This document shows positions 7,226 to 14,282 of a stretch of 42,249 nucleotides of DNA, in pieces (the first letter of the stretch is position 1; the number at the start of each line of letters is the position of its first letter). The DNA comes from a virus: IMG/VR virus record IMGVR_UViG_3300027896_000085, positions 1-42,249 of that record. One strand, written 5' to 3'. Under the pieces are notes generated by a model. The model was given only the letters and a program-made list of their open reading frames with translations. It was not told where the DNA came from and did not search any database. The position numbers and the translations under genes were made by a program.

Positions 7226-7659
7226 ACAACAACAGGAACAAGACCACCAGAGCCACAGCAGTCTGGCGCTTCATCCGGGACCATGAAGCCGGTCTGAATG
7301 TCCGGGATGCTCCCTATGAGCTTACACAGACGGCCATGGGAGAAGCCCTGGGGATGACGCGCTCCAATGTCGCCATGGCAATCAGAATCCTCAGAGGTAG
7401 AGGCCTTGTGGTGGAGGATGTGCGCTATGTCTTGCATCCCGACAAGTCCCAGAGGCTCCGCAAGGTCTACCACACTGTCCAAGGTTCCAATGGCCTGGCG
7501 ATGTCCGGTGGGGCCGTGCTGGTCCCAGTCGCCAAGATGGAGGAAATCACCAGAGCCCTCCAGGCAGTGGACCGTCTACTGAAGGAGTGTCGGACATACG
7601 GGAGGGCGCAACAACCCCAGGAAGACACGCCGAAACGGCCAGAACAGGGGGCAGACTAG
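7222..7659 (+). CDS. Winged-helix transcription regulator, archaeal style
   Basis: A 145-residue protein with an N-terminal winged helix-turn-helix at about residues 30-85. PYELTQTAMGEALGMTRSNV is followed by RILRGRGLV, and RLRKVYHTVQG forms the end of the wing. The TQ-x-x-(I/M)-x-EA-(L/V)-G-(I/M)-x-R-S-x-V pattern and the KVY wing motif resemble a regulator family common in euryarchaea. The C-terminal part is helical. It probably controls viral transcription. The stop abuts the next ATG. Confidence 0.75.
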   Translation: MNNNRNKTTRATAVWRFIRDHEAGLNVRDAPYELTQTAMGEALGMTRSNVAMAIRILRGRGLVVEDVRYVLHPDKSQRLRKVYHTVQGSNGLAMSGGAVLVPVAKMEEITRALQAVDRLLKECRTYGRAQQPQEDTPKRPEQGAD

Positions 7660-7992
7660 ATGGAGATAGGTGTCCCGGCAGGTCGAATTGGGGACAGTTC
7701 ACTCTGGACCGGGAAGGACAAGAGATTTGGTCGCGTGGATGGACACACATACTTCACATGGCGAAAGCCATCCCACTGGGTCAGGCGGTACAGTGGGTGG
7801 GGAATCCAAGCCGATGTCTTTGAGGCTCTGTCCCATCAAGGCGTGACTGAGGTGTGCATCGACCTGGGCGACCATGTCCTTCTGAGTAAGATGACCGACT
7901 GGGAGCGCCATGGAGTGTACGACACTCTCAATGTGAACGATGGAAGGCAAATCTTCCTGGAAGATGTCTACATGGAGGTGGCGCGGCCATGA
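7660..7992 (+). CDS. Hypothetical protein
   Basis: A 110-residue protein beginning on the base after the regulator's stop. It is rich in aromatic residues and glycine, and looks alpha/beta (VFEALSHQGVTEVCIDLGDHVLL). No domain is recognised. The tight linkage to the regulator suggests shared transcription. Confidence 0.6.
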   Translation: MEIGVPAGRIGDSSLWTGKDKRFGRVDGHTYFTWRKPSHWVRRYSGWGIQADVFEALSHQGVTEVCIDLGDHVLLSKMTDWERHGVYDTLNVNDGRQIFLEDVYMEVARP

Positions 7993-8216
7993 CGGCCAGA
8001 AAGCCAAGGAGAAGACAGCGGTGGCGATGTGGCGCTTGTGATATGAACTGTGCCCTGAAGATGTCTTCTGTGGGGAGGCATCCACCAACCTCTTGCGTCT
8101 ACATGGAGACAGTGGATGAGGGTGTGGCGAATTGGTGGCTGTCGGCAGAGGGTGGAGGATACAGTCACCCAGGCAAGAACAGGAACAGGAGGGACAAACG
8201 CCATGCCCCGGTGTAG
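7989..8216 (+). CDS. Cys-containing basic mini-protein
   Basis: A 75-residue protein started by ATGA. The N-terminus is strongly basic (ARKPRRRQRWR) and is followed by CGACDMNC and a later Cys, suggesting a zinc site. The C-terminal 25 residues are low-complexity and overlap the next gene. Support is mainly position and Cys spacing. Confidence 0.45.
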   Translation: MTARKPRRRQRWRCGACDMNCALKMSSVGRHPPTSCVYMETVDEGVANWWLSAEGGGYSHPGKNRNRRDKRHAPV

Positions 8217-8355
8217 CATCTGTGGGAGATTCTACCGGGCCGTGGACCCAAGGAGAAGCCTTGGTGGGAACACAAGCAGACGCCACCACGGCCACGCCGG
8301 GGCTCGACATGGAGGTCGAATGGAGGAACCTGACGATGACGAACAAGACGGATAG
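8203..8355 (+). CDS. C2H2-like zinc-finger mini-protein
   Basis: A 50-residue protein. GGAGGGAC (8188-8195) lies upstream of the ATG at 8203. It starts with CSICGRFY and later has HHGH and H, close to a C2H2 finger. The C-terminus is acidic (EEPDDDEQDG). It overlaps its neighbours at both ends. Confidence 0.5.
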   Translation: MPRCSICGRFYRAVDPRRSLGGNTSRRHHGHAGARHGGRMEEPDDDEQDG

Positions 8356-8536
8356 GAACAGGACAGTCACTTGCGACTATGAGAAGTGTCCGTACAATCG
8401 GGAGGCCCGGTGTACTGACGAGACACTGTTCATCCACCAGGGACAGTGTACGGCCTATGCCAAGCGCTCGGCAAGGATGATGGTCGCAAGGAAGTTGGTG
8501 GAAGACGTGAGACAGGGCCTCCAGAGGGAGTTGTGA
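8336..8536 (+). CDS. Four-Cys zinc mini-protein
   Basis: A 66-residue protein. The ATG at 8336 follows GGAGGAAC (8322-8329); an ATG at 8309 in the same frame is an alternative. CDYEKCPYN, ARC and GQC give four cysteines likely to hold one metal. The C-terminal helix is basic. The function is unknown. Confidence 0.55.
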   Translation: MTNKTDRNRTVTCDYEKCPYNREARCTDETLFIHQGQCTAYAKRSARMMVARKLVEDVRQGLQREL

Positions 8537-8538
8537 AC

Positions 8539-8862
8539 ATGGGAGTGTACGAACAGGACAAGAAGATGCGAGACATGGGGATATCGTGTGACACGTGTGT
8601 AGATGGCGAGTTGTCGGCCCAGTATTACACGCCTGGAGAGTTTGACTGGAAGGATGGGGAGAAGCCTCCAGAGGCCGCACCACCAGCCTGTGACAAGTGC
8701 GACTGGCCGTACAGACAGTGGCGGCCTCTGGACCATCTCATCAGGAAGTGCCCTAAGTGTGGGGAACCCTTCTGTCTGAAGTGCGATGTCCCCAAGGAAG
8801 TCATCGATGCCATACTGATGCCTCCAGTCATGTGCCCCATCTGCCTCAAGAAGCAAACATAG
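8539..8862 (+). CDS. Multi-zinc-ribbon protein
   Basis: A 107-residue protein with five CxxC pairs: CDTC, CDKC, CPKC, CLKC and CPIC. This could coordinate two zinc ions with one spare pair. The last three pairs look like a treble-clef or RING-like arrangement, though I cannot assign a RING. It is the final gene before a promoter-bearing gap. Confidence 0.6.
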   Translation: MGVYEQDKKMRDMGISCDTCVDGELSAQYYTPGEFDWKDGEKPPEAAPPACDKCDWPYRQWRPLDHLIRKCPKCGEPFCLKCDVPKEVIDAILMPPVMCPICLKKQT

Positions 8863-8883
8863 GCGTACAGGCAAAGGACACAG

Positions 8884-8890
8884 TTAAATA
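8884..8890 (+). promoter_or_regulatory. Archaeal-type TATA box
   Basis: TTAAATA is centred 28 bases before the A of the ATG at 8915. That is the spacing at which archaeal transcription would begin at or next to the start codon, giving a leaderless mRNA. No ribosome binding site precedes this ATG, which agrees with the leaderless reading. Confidence 0.6.
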
Positions 8891-8914
8891 GTCAATACCT
8901 GCTTCCCGGAAACC

Positions 8915-9274
8915 ATGGCAACAAGCCGTGGGACATGGAAGGCGCAAGAGCGTCGTGTGGCGAAGGCTATGGGAGGACAGAGGATTCCCATGTCGGGAGC
9001 CGCCCAAGAGGAAGGCCGACTGGGCGATGTTCTACACAAGGAGTTTGAAATCGAGTGCAAGCTCCGCCAGAAGCTCTCCATCTACCCATGGTTCAAGAAA
9101 AATGAGGAACACGCCAAGGCCACCAAGAAGACACCAATCCTGGTTGTGCGCGAGAAGGGCGCAAGGAATGGCGACCTGGTGGTCATCAAGCTCCAGGACT
9201 TCATGCGAGTCTATGGCTATGCCAAGGCCCACGGCCTGAACCTGGATACAATGAGGCTGGAAGACTATGACTGA
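8915..9274 (+). CDS. Holliday junction resolvase-like nuclease
   Basis: A 119-residue protein of the size of archaeal Hjc and related phage PD-(D/E)XK endonucleases. The N-terminal helix has QERRVAKAMGG. GDV (37-39) supplies the first acid and EIECK (45-49) the E-x-K core. A beta segment PILVVREK follows. Predicted to cut branched DNA, perhaps to resolve concatemers before packaging. It is expressed from the TATA box at 8884 and overlaps the next gene, a phosphoesterase, by 8 bases. Confidence 0.7.
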   Translation: MATSRGTWKAQERRVAKAMGGQRIPMSGAAQEEGRLGDVLHKEFEIECKLRQKLSIYPWFKKNEEHAKATKKTPILVVREKGARNGDLVVIKLQDFMRVYGYAKAHGLNLDTMRLEDYD

Positions 9275-10067
9275 TATACGACTGGGGATTGTCTCTGATG
9301 TCCACAGTGGCTCCTTGTACGCGCCAATGCCCAAGAGGATGCTGATTGTGGACGACCAGACGGGAGATGAACGCATCGTCACGCCATCAAGGCTCCAGAC
9401 CAAGCTCAATGCCTTGTGGGACGCCATGTGCAAGAACATGGGCCAGCTAGATGTCTGCCTGGTCAATGGGGATTCCTGCGATGGCGTACAGAGGGGCAAC
9501 CAGGGAGCCGAGACATGGACGACCAACATGGATGTCCAGGTAGATGCCGCAGAGGCCCTACTCAAGAAGATACACACGCGCCACTGGCGGTTCACCAGGG
9601 GCTCTGGTTACCATGTCGGGGAGAATATGCCCCTAGACAAGGTGGTCGCCAAGAGGATGGGCGGGACATTCGGAAACGACCTCATCCTTGACTTCAAGAA
9701 GCAGGGTGTACGGCTCCATGCGGCGCACTTCATCCAGTCCAGTAAGGTCTGGCAGTATGCCACCACGGCTCTGGCGCGTGATATGCTCCTGTTGAGACTG
9801 AACAAGAGCAAGCAGAAGTATGGGGACATCCAGTGGTGTGTACGCTCCCACACGCACTCATTCGTGGGGGCCATGTACTCGCATACCACAGGTTTCATCA
9901 CACCAGCCTGGCAGACAAGGACACCATACGCCGCCAAGAACGGCTTTATCACGCCACCAGACATCGGCTGGCTAGTCCTCACGATTCAAGGAGATGGCCG
10001 CGTGACCCTGGACAAAGACCACATCTACAATGTGGGCAAGCCCTCCAAGGTAGTCGTGGAAGGATGA
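9267..10067 (+). CDS. Calcineurin-like metallophosphoesterase
   Basis: A 266-residue protein with all metallophosphoesterase blocks: SDVHSG (10-15), NGDSCDG (67-73), GSGYHVG (112-118, in place of GNHD/E) and RSHTHS (193-198). These bind two metals and hydrolyse phosphoesters. Members range from Mre11-type nucleases to cyclic-nucleotide phosphodiesterases; the Asn-to-Ser change in the third motif leaves the substrate open. Placement right after the resolvase-like gene favours a role in DNA processing. Confidence 0.8.
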   Translation: MTDIRLGIVSDVHSGSLYAPMPKRMLIVDDQTGDERIVTPSRLQTKLNALWDAMCKNMGQLDVCLVNGDSCDGVQRGNQGAETWTTNMDVQVDAAEALLKKIHTRHWRFTRGSGYHVGENMPLDKVVAKRMGGTFGNDLILDFKKQGVRLHAAHFIQSSKVWQYATTALARDMLLLRLNKSKQKYGDIQWCVRSHTHSFVGAMYSHTTGFITPAWQTRTPYAAKNGFITPPDIGWLVLTIQGDGRVTLDKDHIYNVGKPSKVVVEG

Positions 10068-10204
10068 CCATGTGCTGTCCCTGTTGCCAAGGGGACTTCA
10101 TTCCACTGGAGCCTCAAGCCAACTCAGCAGGATTCGTGTGGTATGAGTGTCCCAAGTGCGGCCACAGGGAGGTATTCGACAGGGTGACTACAAATAGGGG
10201 ATGA
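10064..10204 (+). CDS. Zinc-ribbon mini-protein
   Basis: A 46-residue protein started by ATGA. It has CCPCC near residue 4 and CPKCG near residue 32, a full zinc ribbon. The 3' end carries the DNA motif GACTACAAATAGG (10186-10198), and the stop overlaps the next ATG. Confidence 0.65.
   Translation: MTMCCPCCQGDFIPLEPQANSAGFVWYECPKCGHREVFDRVTTNRG
10186..10198 (+). promoter_or_regulatory. GACTACAAAYAGG junction motif, copy 1
   Basis: One of four nearly identical 13-mers at gene ends (also 18902, 19660, 22963). Here it is read as Thr-Thr-Asn-Arg, elsewhere in other frames, so the DNA or RNA sequence rather than the protein is conserved. Confidence 0.5.
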
Positions 10205-10449
10205 GAGAATTGCGTGGGGCGCAGAGGGACTGCAAAGGGGAGTTTGACGACCATGACGAATACTGCCGTCACATCTGCCCAAGGGCTCTCCCATGTATCC
10301 GGCTCAAGACCAGGATTCTGCTCTCATGTCTCCCCCATGACTATGACGGACTGATGGACAAGAGGAAAAAGGTAGGTGAACCAAGTGTTGAGGAAGGTCA
10401 AGCAACCGGAACAGATGCCGTGGGTGAAGGGACTCCCCACCAAGATTGA
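10201..10449 (+). CDS. Cys-rich hypothetical protein
   Basis: An 82-residue protein started by ATGA. The first 50 residues contain five Cys and several His (CRHICPRALPC) and could bind zinc. The last 25 residues overlap the next gene and are low-complexity. The function is unknown. Confidence 0.5.
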   Translation: MRELRGAQRDCKGEFDDHDEYCRHICPRALPCIRLKTRILLSCLPHDYDGLMDKRKKVGEPSVEEGQATGTDAVGEGTPHQD

Positions 10450-10735
10450 GAACAACCACAAGCTCCAGACCACGCACAAGATAGTGCAGGACTGGCCCGG
10501 CCCGAAGGCTCCATGTCCTCTCTGTGGGCGAATGGTGTCCACGACCAGGGAACACCACACACGCCACTATGGGAGCGACAACAACCAACCGGCTGACGAG
10601 TGGGACTCGGCGATAACCTTCCACTGTTCCACTGTCGAGCCAAATGACCAAGGCCTGACAGTCTACCATGACGGCAACAAGAAGCTCCTCACGGATGAGG
10701 AAGTCGCCAAGACCTACCAGAGGCACTACACATGA
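10376..10735 (+). CDS. Protein with C2H2-like zinc finger
   Basis: A 119-residue protein beginning with GTG at 10376; AGAGGA (10361-10366) lies about nine bases upstream. Residues 47-65 contain CPLCGRMV followed by H-H-x-x-H, a C2H2-type finger. The C-terminal half is alpha/beta. It is linked to the next gene by ATGA. The function is unknown. Confidence 0.55.
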   Translation: MNQVLRKVKQPEQMPWVKGLPTKIENNHKLQTTHKIVQDWPGPKAPCPLCGRMVSTTREHHTRHYGSDNNQPADEWDSAITFHCSTVEPNDQGLTVYHDGNKKLLTDEEVAKTYQRHYT

Positions 10736-10956
10736 TTGACACCAAGAAGATGCAGGAACAAGGCCGCCATGTAGGGGAGGTCCACTGGGACAACTTCCTT
10801 GGAGAGGAGAAGCGCCATGAGTACACCAACGGCTTCCAGCACGGCTACAAGCACGGCTATGAGGACGGCCACAAGGCCGCTGTGGCGGAGCGCCAACAGA
10901 GAACACTGTCTGAGGTACTCATCGACCATGAGAAGGACAAGAAGGTGAAACTGTGA
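10732..10956 (+). CDS. Small protein with G-F/Y-x-H-G repeats
   Basis: A 74-residue protein with three tandem copies of a pentad-like unit (GFQHGYKHGYEDGHK) at about residues 34-48, in a charged helical context. Such G-Y/F-x-x-G strings occur in bacterial and viral proteins of unknown role. It is coupled at both ends by ATGA/GTGA overlaps. Confidence 0.6.
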   Translation: MIDTKKMQEQGRHVGEVHWDNFLGEEKRHEYTNGFQHGYKHGYEDGHKAAVAERQQRTLSEVLIDHEKDKKVKL

Positions 10957-11294
10957 GAATTGCCTACTACTTTGAACCAGGCAGTGGGGACAGACCAGGC
11001 ATCAAGGCCCCAGGCCGTATCTTCAGAATCGTCAAGGAGCTAGATGTCCTGGAGCTAGAGCGCAAGACAGAACCTCTGTGGGAGCTAATCCGGGAGAACC
11101 AGGCCAGGTTCGGCATCAAGCCACTGGCAATCATCTCAGCCGACACACAGGCCATGTTCGACTATCTCCTCAAGAAGTATGAGGAAGGCCTACTGGCTCG
11201 ACTGACAGCAAGGAACATGGGCACCAAGAGCGCCCAACAGTGGGCCATAGAGGACATCTCAGACAGAAGGACAGGTTGGGGCCTTGGCTGGTGA
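10953..11294 (+). CDS. Hypothetical protein
   Basis: A 113-residue protein starting from GTG in a GTGA overlap. It has an alpha/beta look, with IKPLAIISADTQAMFDYLLKK in the middle. No domain is recognised. It overlaps the next frame by 11 bases. Confidence 0.55.
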   Translation: MRIAYYFEPGSGDRPGIKAPGRIFRIVKELDVLELERKTEPLWELIRENQARFGIKPLAIISADTQAMFDYLLKKYEEGLLARLTARNMGTKSAQQWAIEDISDRRTGWGLGW

Positions 11295-11574
11295 AGTCCC
11301 ACAGGCCGTCCAGGTGGTGGACATACGCGCCATCATGGAGATGCTCCGGCAACAGGCGAACAAGACTACACTGGAAGTCGAATATGAGAATGGGGAGCCA
11401 AGGATAACCCTCATCTTCACTGACAAGCCCATAGAGGAAACCACCAGGCTCATCTTCACAGTGGAGTCCATGGCAACAAGGCTGGTCACACAGGCCTATG
11501 AACACATGGGCATTTGGAAGAAGCCCACAGGACAGGAGGCGCAGAATTGCCAACACGATATGAACGTGGCTTGA
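11284..11574 (+). CDS. Small hypothetical protein
   Basis: Up to 96 residues. The earliest possible start is a TTG at 11284; GTG codons a few residues later are alternatives. The body has beta strands (TTLEVEY, RITLIF, RLIFTVE). No domain is recognised. Confidence 0.5.
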   Translation: MAGEVPQAVQVVDIRAIMEMLRQQANKTTLEVEYENGEPRITLIFTDKPIEETTRLIFTVESMATRLVTQAYEHMGIWKKPTGQEAQNCQHDMNVA

Positions 11575-11810
11575 CCCTACAATTTGCCGAAAACTGCGCC
11601 AAACTGAAGAATGTGAGGGTAGGCCAAGCGCTCCCCATGTTCTTGGGCGAAGTGTTGGCCCTGGTGGTAGCCTTCTACATGAAGACCTACCTCACATGGA
11701 GACTCCACAGGCTCCTGAAGAAGCTCGACAAGGAAGGCATCACAGTCGCCATAGTCCTTCCAGGGCAAGAGGCCCCACTGGATATAGGGGAGTGGGCTCG
11801 TGGCAAATGA
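11571..11810 (+). CDS. Small protein with one hydrophobic segment
   Basis: A 79-residue protein. The likely start is the TTG at 11571, giving a TTGA overlap. Residues about 23-43 (LPMFLGEVLALVVAFYMKTYL) are hydrophobic enough to be one membrane helix, followed by a basic stretch. A membrane role such as a holin accessory cannot be excluded, but there is no direct support. Confidence 0.5.
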   Translation: MTLQFAENCAKLKNVRVGQALPMFLGEVLALVVAFYMKTYLTWRLHRLLKKLDKEGITVAIVLPGQEAPLDIGEWARGK

Positions 11811-12312
11811 ACAAGCGATAGAGGCAAGAAGGGAGAAGGTCAAGCGCAGATTGCTCCGTGGGATGTCCACCACAGAGATTGCCAAGGCGCTCGATGTCTC
11901 TGTCCGTACAGTACAGATTGACATTCAAGAGGTCAGGAAGGCTGGTGGGCTCCAACTCTCCAAGCTGGACGCCAAGGAGTTTATCGCCTTGGCCGCCATG
12001 AAGCAGGATGAGCTGGAACGGGAGTCATGGTTCATCTACCACGGTGAGGAAGCTACTGCCAGCGACAAGCTCCGAGCCCTGAAGACCATTCAGGACATAG
12101 CCAAGGACAGGCTAGAGATGTACCAAGCAGTGGGCCTGGTTCCTTCTCTGGATAAGGGCTCAGTCAATGTCAGCGTGGCCGTAAATGGCGAGAGATGTCC
12201 CGACTGTCCGTACAAGGAGAGATTCACATGGACAGAGTTGAGGGCCGTCATGGCTAGGGAGGGAGACAATGGTGAAGTTGCGACACAGAATCAAGTGGAG
12301 CCTTCCAACTGA
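11800..12312 (+). CDS. Helix-turn-helix protein, probable small terminase subunit
   Basis: A 170-residue protein beginning at GTG. Residues 20-48 form a helix-turn-helix (MSTTEIAKALDVSVRTVQID). A helical middle with KLRALKTIQDIAKDRLEMYQ then GLV is a layout common in small terminase subunits, which recognise viral DNA for packaging. A terminal CPDCPYK pair may bind metal. The large terminase lies 4.3 kb downstream. A transcription regulator is the main alternative. Confidence 0.55.
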   Translation: MANEQAIEARREKVKRRLLRGMSTTEIAKALDVSVRTVQIDIQEVRKAGGLQLSKLDAKEFIALAAMKQDELERESWFIYHGEEATASDKLRALKTIQDIAKDRLEMYQAVGLVPSLDKGSVNVSVAVNGERCPDCPYKERFTWTELRAVMAREGDNGEVATQNQVEPSN

Positions 12313-12583
12313 GACATGGGCGAAGGTCGAAACAGCCGCCAATGGCGCACTGTTCGTCCTGTGTATGATGATAGCCACTGGCATCGTGGCCGTGTGGATA
12401 GACCTGTGGGATGACCTACATGGAAGGGCCCAAGAGTTTGCTTGGACGGCTCTGGGTGCCCTGTTCCTGGTGGTCGCCATCGTCACATGGATTCTAGTCA
12501 TAGCGTACATCAATGTCATCCTCATCCCCAAGAAGCCAGAGGCCCCAAGAAGGCCCGGCTTCGGCAGTGGAGGCAGAGTATGA
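12269..12583 (+). CDS. Membrane protein with two transmembrane helices
   Basis: A 104-residue protein. Two strongly hydrophobic segments lie at about residues 25-45 (ALFVLCMMIATGIVAVWI) and 60-84 (TALGALFLVVAIVTWILVI), with a short polar loop between. The C-terminus is Pro/Arg-rich. Size and topology match many phage holins, but the sequence gives no family. It overlaps the next small membrane gene by ATGA. Confidence 0.6.
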   Translation: MVKLRHRIKWSLPTETWAKVETAANGALFVLCMMIATGIVAVWIDLWDDLHGRAQEFAWTALGALFLVVAIVTWILVIAYINVILIPKKPEAPRRPGFGSGGRV

Positions 12584-12678
12584 AGGATGATGATTGGGTG
12601 TGGCTGAGATGGTTGGTCGCGCTCCTGCTGGCCGTCTGGTTCGCATGGGGAGCCGCATGGGTACTGCACTATGCCTAA
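12580..12678 (+). CDS. Single-pass membrane peptide
   Basis: A 32-residue peptide with an acidic N-terminus (MKDDDW) and one hydrophobic helix rich in Trp. It starts in the previous stop (ATGA) and overlaps the next start. With the preceding gene it forms a two-gene membrane pair that is a reasonable place to look for lysis or membrane functions. Confidence 0.5.
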   Translation: MKDDDWVWLRWLVALLLAVWFAWGAAWVLHYA

Positions 12679-12847
12679 ATGCGAAGTGTGCGACCACTGG
12701 AAACGCCTTACCACAGAGGGCTCCATGGGCTGGTGTGAGATACACAAGTGCCAGAGGAGAATCAATGACTCGTGTTCCCAAGCAGAGATTACCCAGGCAG
12801 ACTATTGGGGAGAACAGGAAGTGAAGCAACATGGAAATCGTGCGTAA
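12671..12847 (+). CDS. Zinc-finger mini-protein
   Basis: A 58-residue protein. CEVCDHW near residue 4, CEIHKC near residue 22 and a further Cys near 35 give a zinc site. It overlaps both the upstream membrane peptide and the ParB-like gene downstream by 17 bases, so it is translated as part of the modification operon. Confidence 0.55.
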   Translation: MPKCEVCDHWKRLTTEGSMGWCEIHKCQRRINDSCSQAEITQADYWGEQEVKQHGNRA

Positions 12848-13466
12848 GAAGATTGAGGACTTGAACCCAGCGGAGTACAATCCCAGGAAGGACTTGAAGC
12901 CTGGGGACAAGGAGTATGAGAAGCTCAAGCGCTCCATCCAGGAGTTTGACCATGTACTCCCTGTGGTCTGGAACAAGAAGACCGGCAACCTAGTTGGGGG
13001 ACACCAGACACTGAAGGTTCTGAAAGACCTTGGAAGGAAGGAAGTGGATGTCTCCGTGGTCAATCTCTCCAAGACCAAGGAGAAGGTTCTCAATGTGGCT
13101 CTGAACGAAATCACTGGTGACTGGGACTACCCCAAGCTGGGCGCCCTGATGAGGGAGTTGGGCCTGGAGGAAGACAGGATTCTGACTGGCTTCGATGCTG
13201 ACGAGATTGCCATGTTGGTCCGGGATGACCCACTGGTGATGCCAGAGCCCGAAGGCCAGGTGGGAATGTACGAGAAGCCTGGGGAGACACCAGACGGGCC
13301 CAACCTGGGGAGGAGCTTTGTAGTCTACATGACCTTCAAGACCAGGGAGGCCGCCGATGCCTGGCTCCAGAGTGCCGGATTCAACATGACCATCAAGGCC
13401 AATGCGCGTACACTGGTCGTCAAGGAGGAAGACCTACCATGCCCTGTCCCATCCACATCGTCATAG
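12831..13466 (+). CDS. ParB/Srx-like protein of the DNA-modification type
   Basis: A 211-residue protein with an N-terminal ParB/sulfiredoxin fold: YNPR (16-19), YEKLKRSIQEF (29-39) and the phosphate-binding-like loop GGHQT (56-60). Such single-domain ParB proteins in viruses are typically encoded next to, or fused to, DNA base-modifying enzymes. In known thymine-hypermodification systems a ParB domain is often fused to the hydroxymethyl-dU DNA kinase. Here the kinase is a separate gene overlapping by 28 bases. It may guide modification to DNA; this is inference. Confidence 0.75.
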   Translation: MEIVRKKIEDLNPAEYNPRKDLKPGDKEYEKLKRSIQEFDHVLPVVWNKKTGNLVGGHQTLKVLKDLGRKEVDVSVVNLSKTKEKVLNVALNEITGDWDYPKLGALMRELGLEEDRILTGFDADEIAMLVRDDPLVMPEPEGQVGMYEKPGETPDGPNLGRSFVVYMTFKTREAADAWLQSAGFNMTIKANARTLVVKEEDLPCPVPSTSS

Positions 13467-13936
13467 GCCAGTCAGGAGCCGGGAAGACCACATTCGTTCA
13501 GAGGACATTCGTGACTCCCCAGAAGGCGTGGAGTGTCAGCACGATGTATCCAGTGGCCGTTTCCATGGTGGACGGCGTGGCCTTCCTTGGGAAGTACACT
13601 GGAGCGATAAGAACCAAGGGAACAGACACGCTTCCATACAACGCCATCCAGAAGATACTCGACACTGTGGACGCCTTGGAAGCCTCATCCGTCCGGGCCA
13701 TCGTGGTGGAAGGCGACAGGATAAACAATGCGCGCTTTTTCGACCATGTCTTCCGCAAGGGCTATGACGCCCACCTGTACCTGGTGGAAGCGCCACTGGA
13801 GACTTCCATGGCTCGACTGGCTAGAGCCGGTTCCAAGATTACGCTGACCTTTGTGAAAGCCACCAGGACAAAGAGTGCCACCATGTTCGCCTTGTACGGC
13901 AAATTCATGCACGGCAGGAAGGTGAAGGGTGGATGA
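13439..13936 (+). CDS. P-loop kinase, putative 5-hydroxymethyl-dU DNA kinase
   Basis: A 165-residue P-loop kinase. Walker A is GQSGAGKT (10-17). GKYTG (51-55), GTDTL (61-65) and VVEGDRINNARFF (90-102) follow, with lid-like arginines at 126 and 129 and a terminal ATRTK. The G-T/G-TD-x-L, EGDR-(I/L) and R-x-TK pattern is that of viral 5-HMUDK kinases, which phosphorylate 5-hydroxymethyluracil in DNA so that an amino acid or amine can replace the phosphate. The overlap with the ParB-like gene and the transferase-like gene downstream support this. A nucleotide kinase is the alternative. Confidence 0.7.
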   Translation: MPCPIHIVIGQSGAGKTTFVQRTFVTPQKAWSVSTMYPVAVSMVDGVAFLGKYTGAIRTKGTDTLPYNAIQKILDTVDALEASSVRAIVVEGDRINNARFFDHVFRKGYDAHLYLVEAPLETSMARLARAGSKITLTFVKATRTKSATMFALYGKFMHGRKVKGG

Positions 13937-14280
13937 CTAGGACGGACACTGTCCTGTACCTAGCTGGCCCGTACAGCAAAGACCCAGAGGCCTGTACGCG
14001 AGAAGCCATCAAGGTGCAGTCCCACCTATTCAAGGCCGGATGGAGCGTCATCTGCCCACACGCCAACAGTCACTTCGCGGATAGGTTCCACAGGCTTCCA
14101 CCAGTGTTCTACTATGACATGGACCTGGAGATACTCAGGCGCTGTGACGGCATCGTCATGTTGCCTGGATGGGAGGAGTCTGTGGGAGCGCGTGGGGAGT
14201 GGAAGGAAGCCAAGAGACTAGGCAAGGCAATCTTCCACTGGCCCCTAGACAAGGAGAGACTGACCAAGCAGGAATTGTAG
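13933..14280 (+). CDS. DUF4406 / nucleoside 2-deoxyribosyltransferase-like protein
   Basis: A 115-residue protein. YLAGPYS (9-15) starts the nucleotide-binding Rossmann-like fold, PHANS (42-46) follows, then DMDLEILRRCDGIVMLPGW (62-80) and a Ser-x-GARGEW segment. That is the layout of the nucleoside 2-deoxyribosyltransferase superfamily, which includes the 5-hydroxymethyl-dUMP/CMP N-glycosidases RCL and MilB. In this operon it may destroy a nucleotide that competes with the modified base, or process hmdUMP. The exact reaction cannot be read from sequence. The start overlaps the kinase stop. Confidence 0.7.
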   Translation: MTRTDTVLYLAGPYSKDPEACTREAIKVQSHLFKAGWSVICPHANSHFADRFHRLPPVFYYDMDLEILRRCDGIVMLPGWEESVGARGEWKEAKRLGKAIFHWPLDKERLTKQEL

Positions 14281-14282
14281 CC

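Noticed and set aside
11800-12312. Certain small terminase subunit
   Set aside because: The helix-turn-helix and helical body are suggestive, but the gene is 4.3 kb from the large terminase and no specific family signature is visible, so it is kept only as a probable call.
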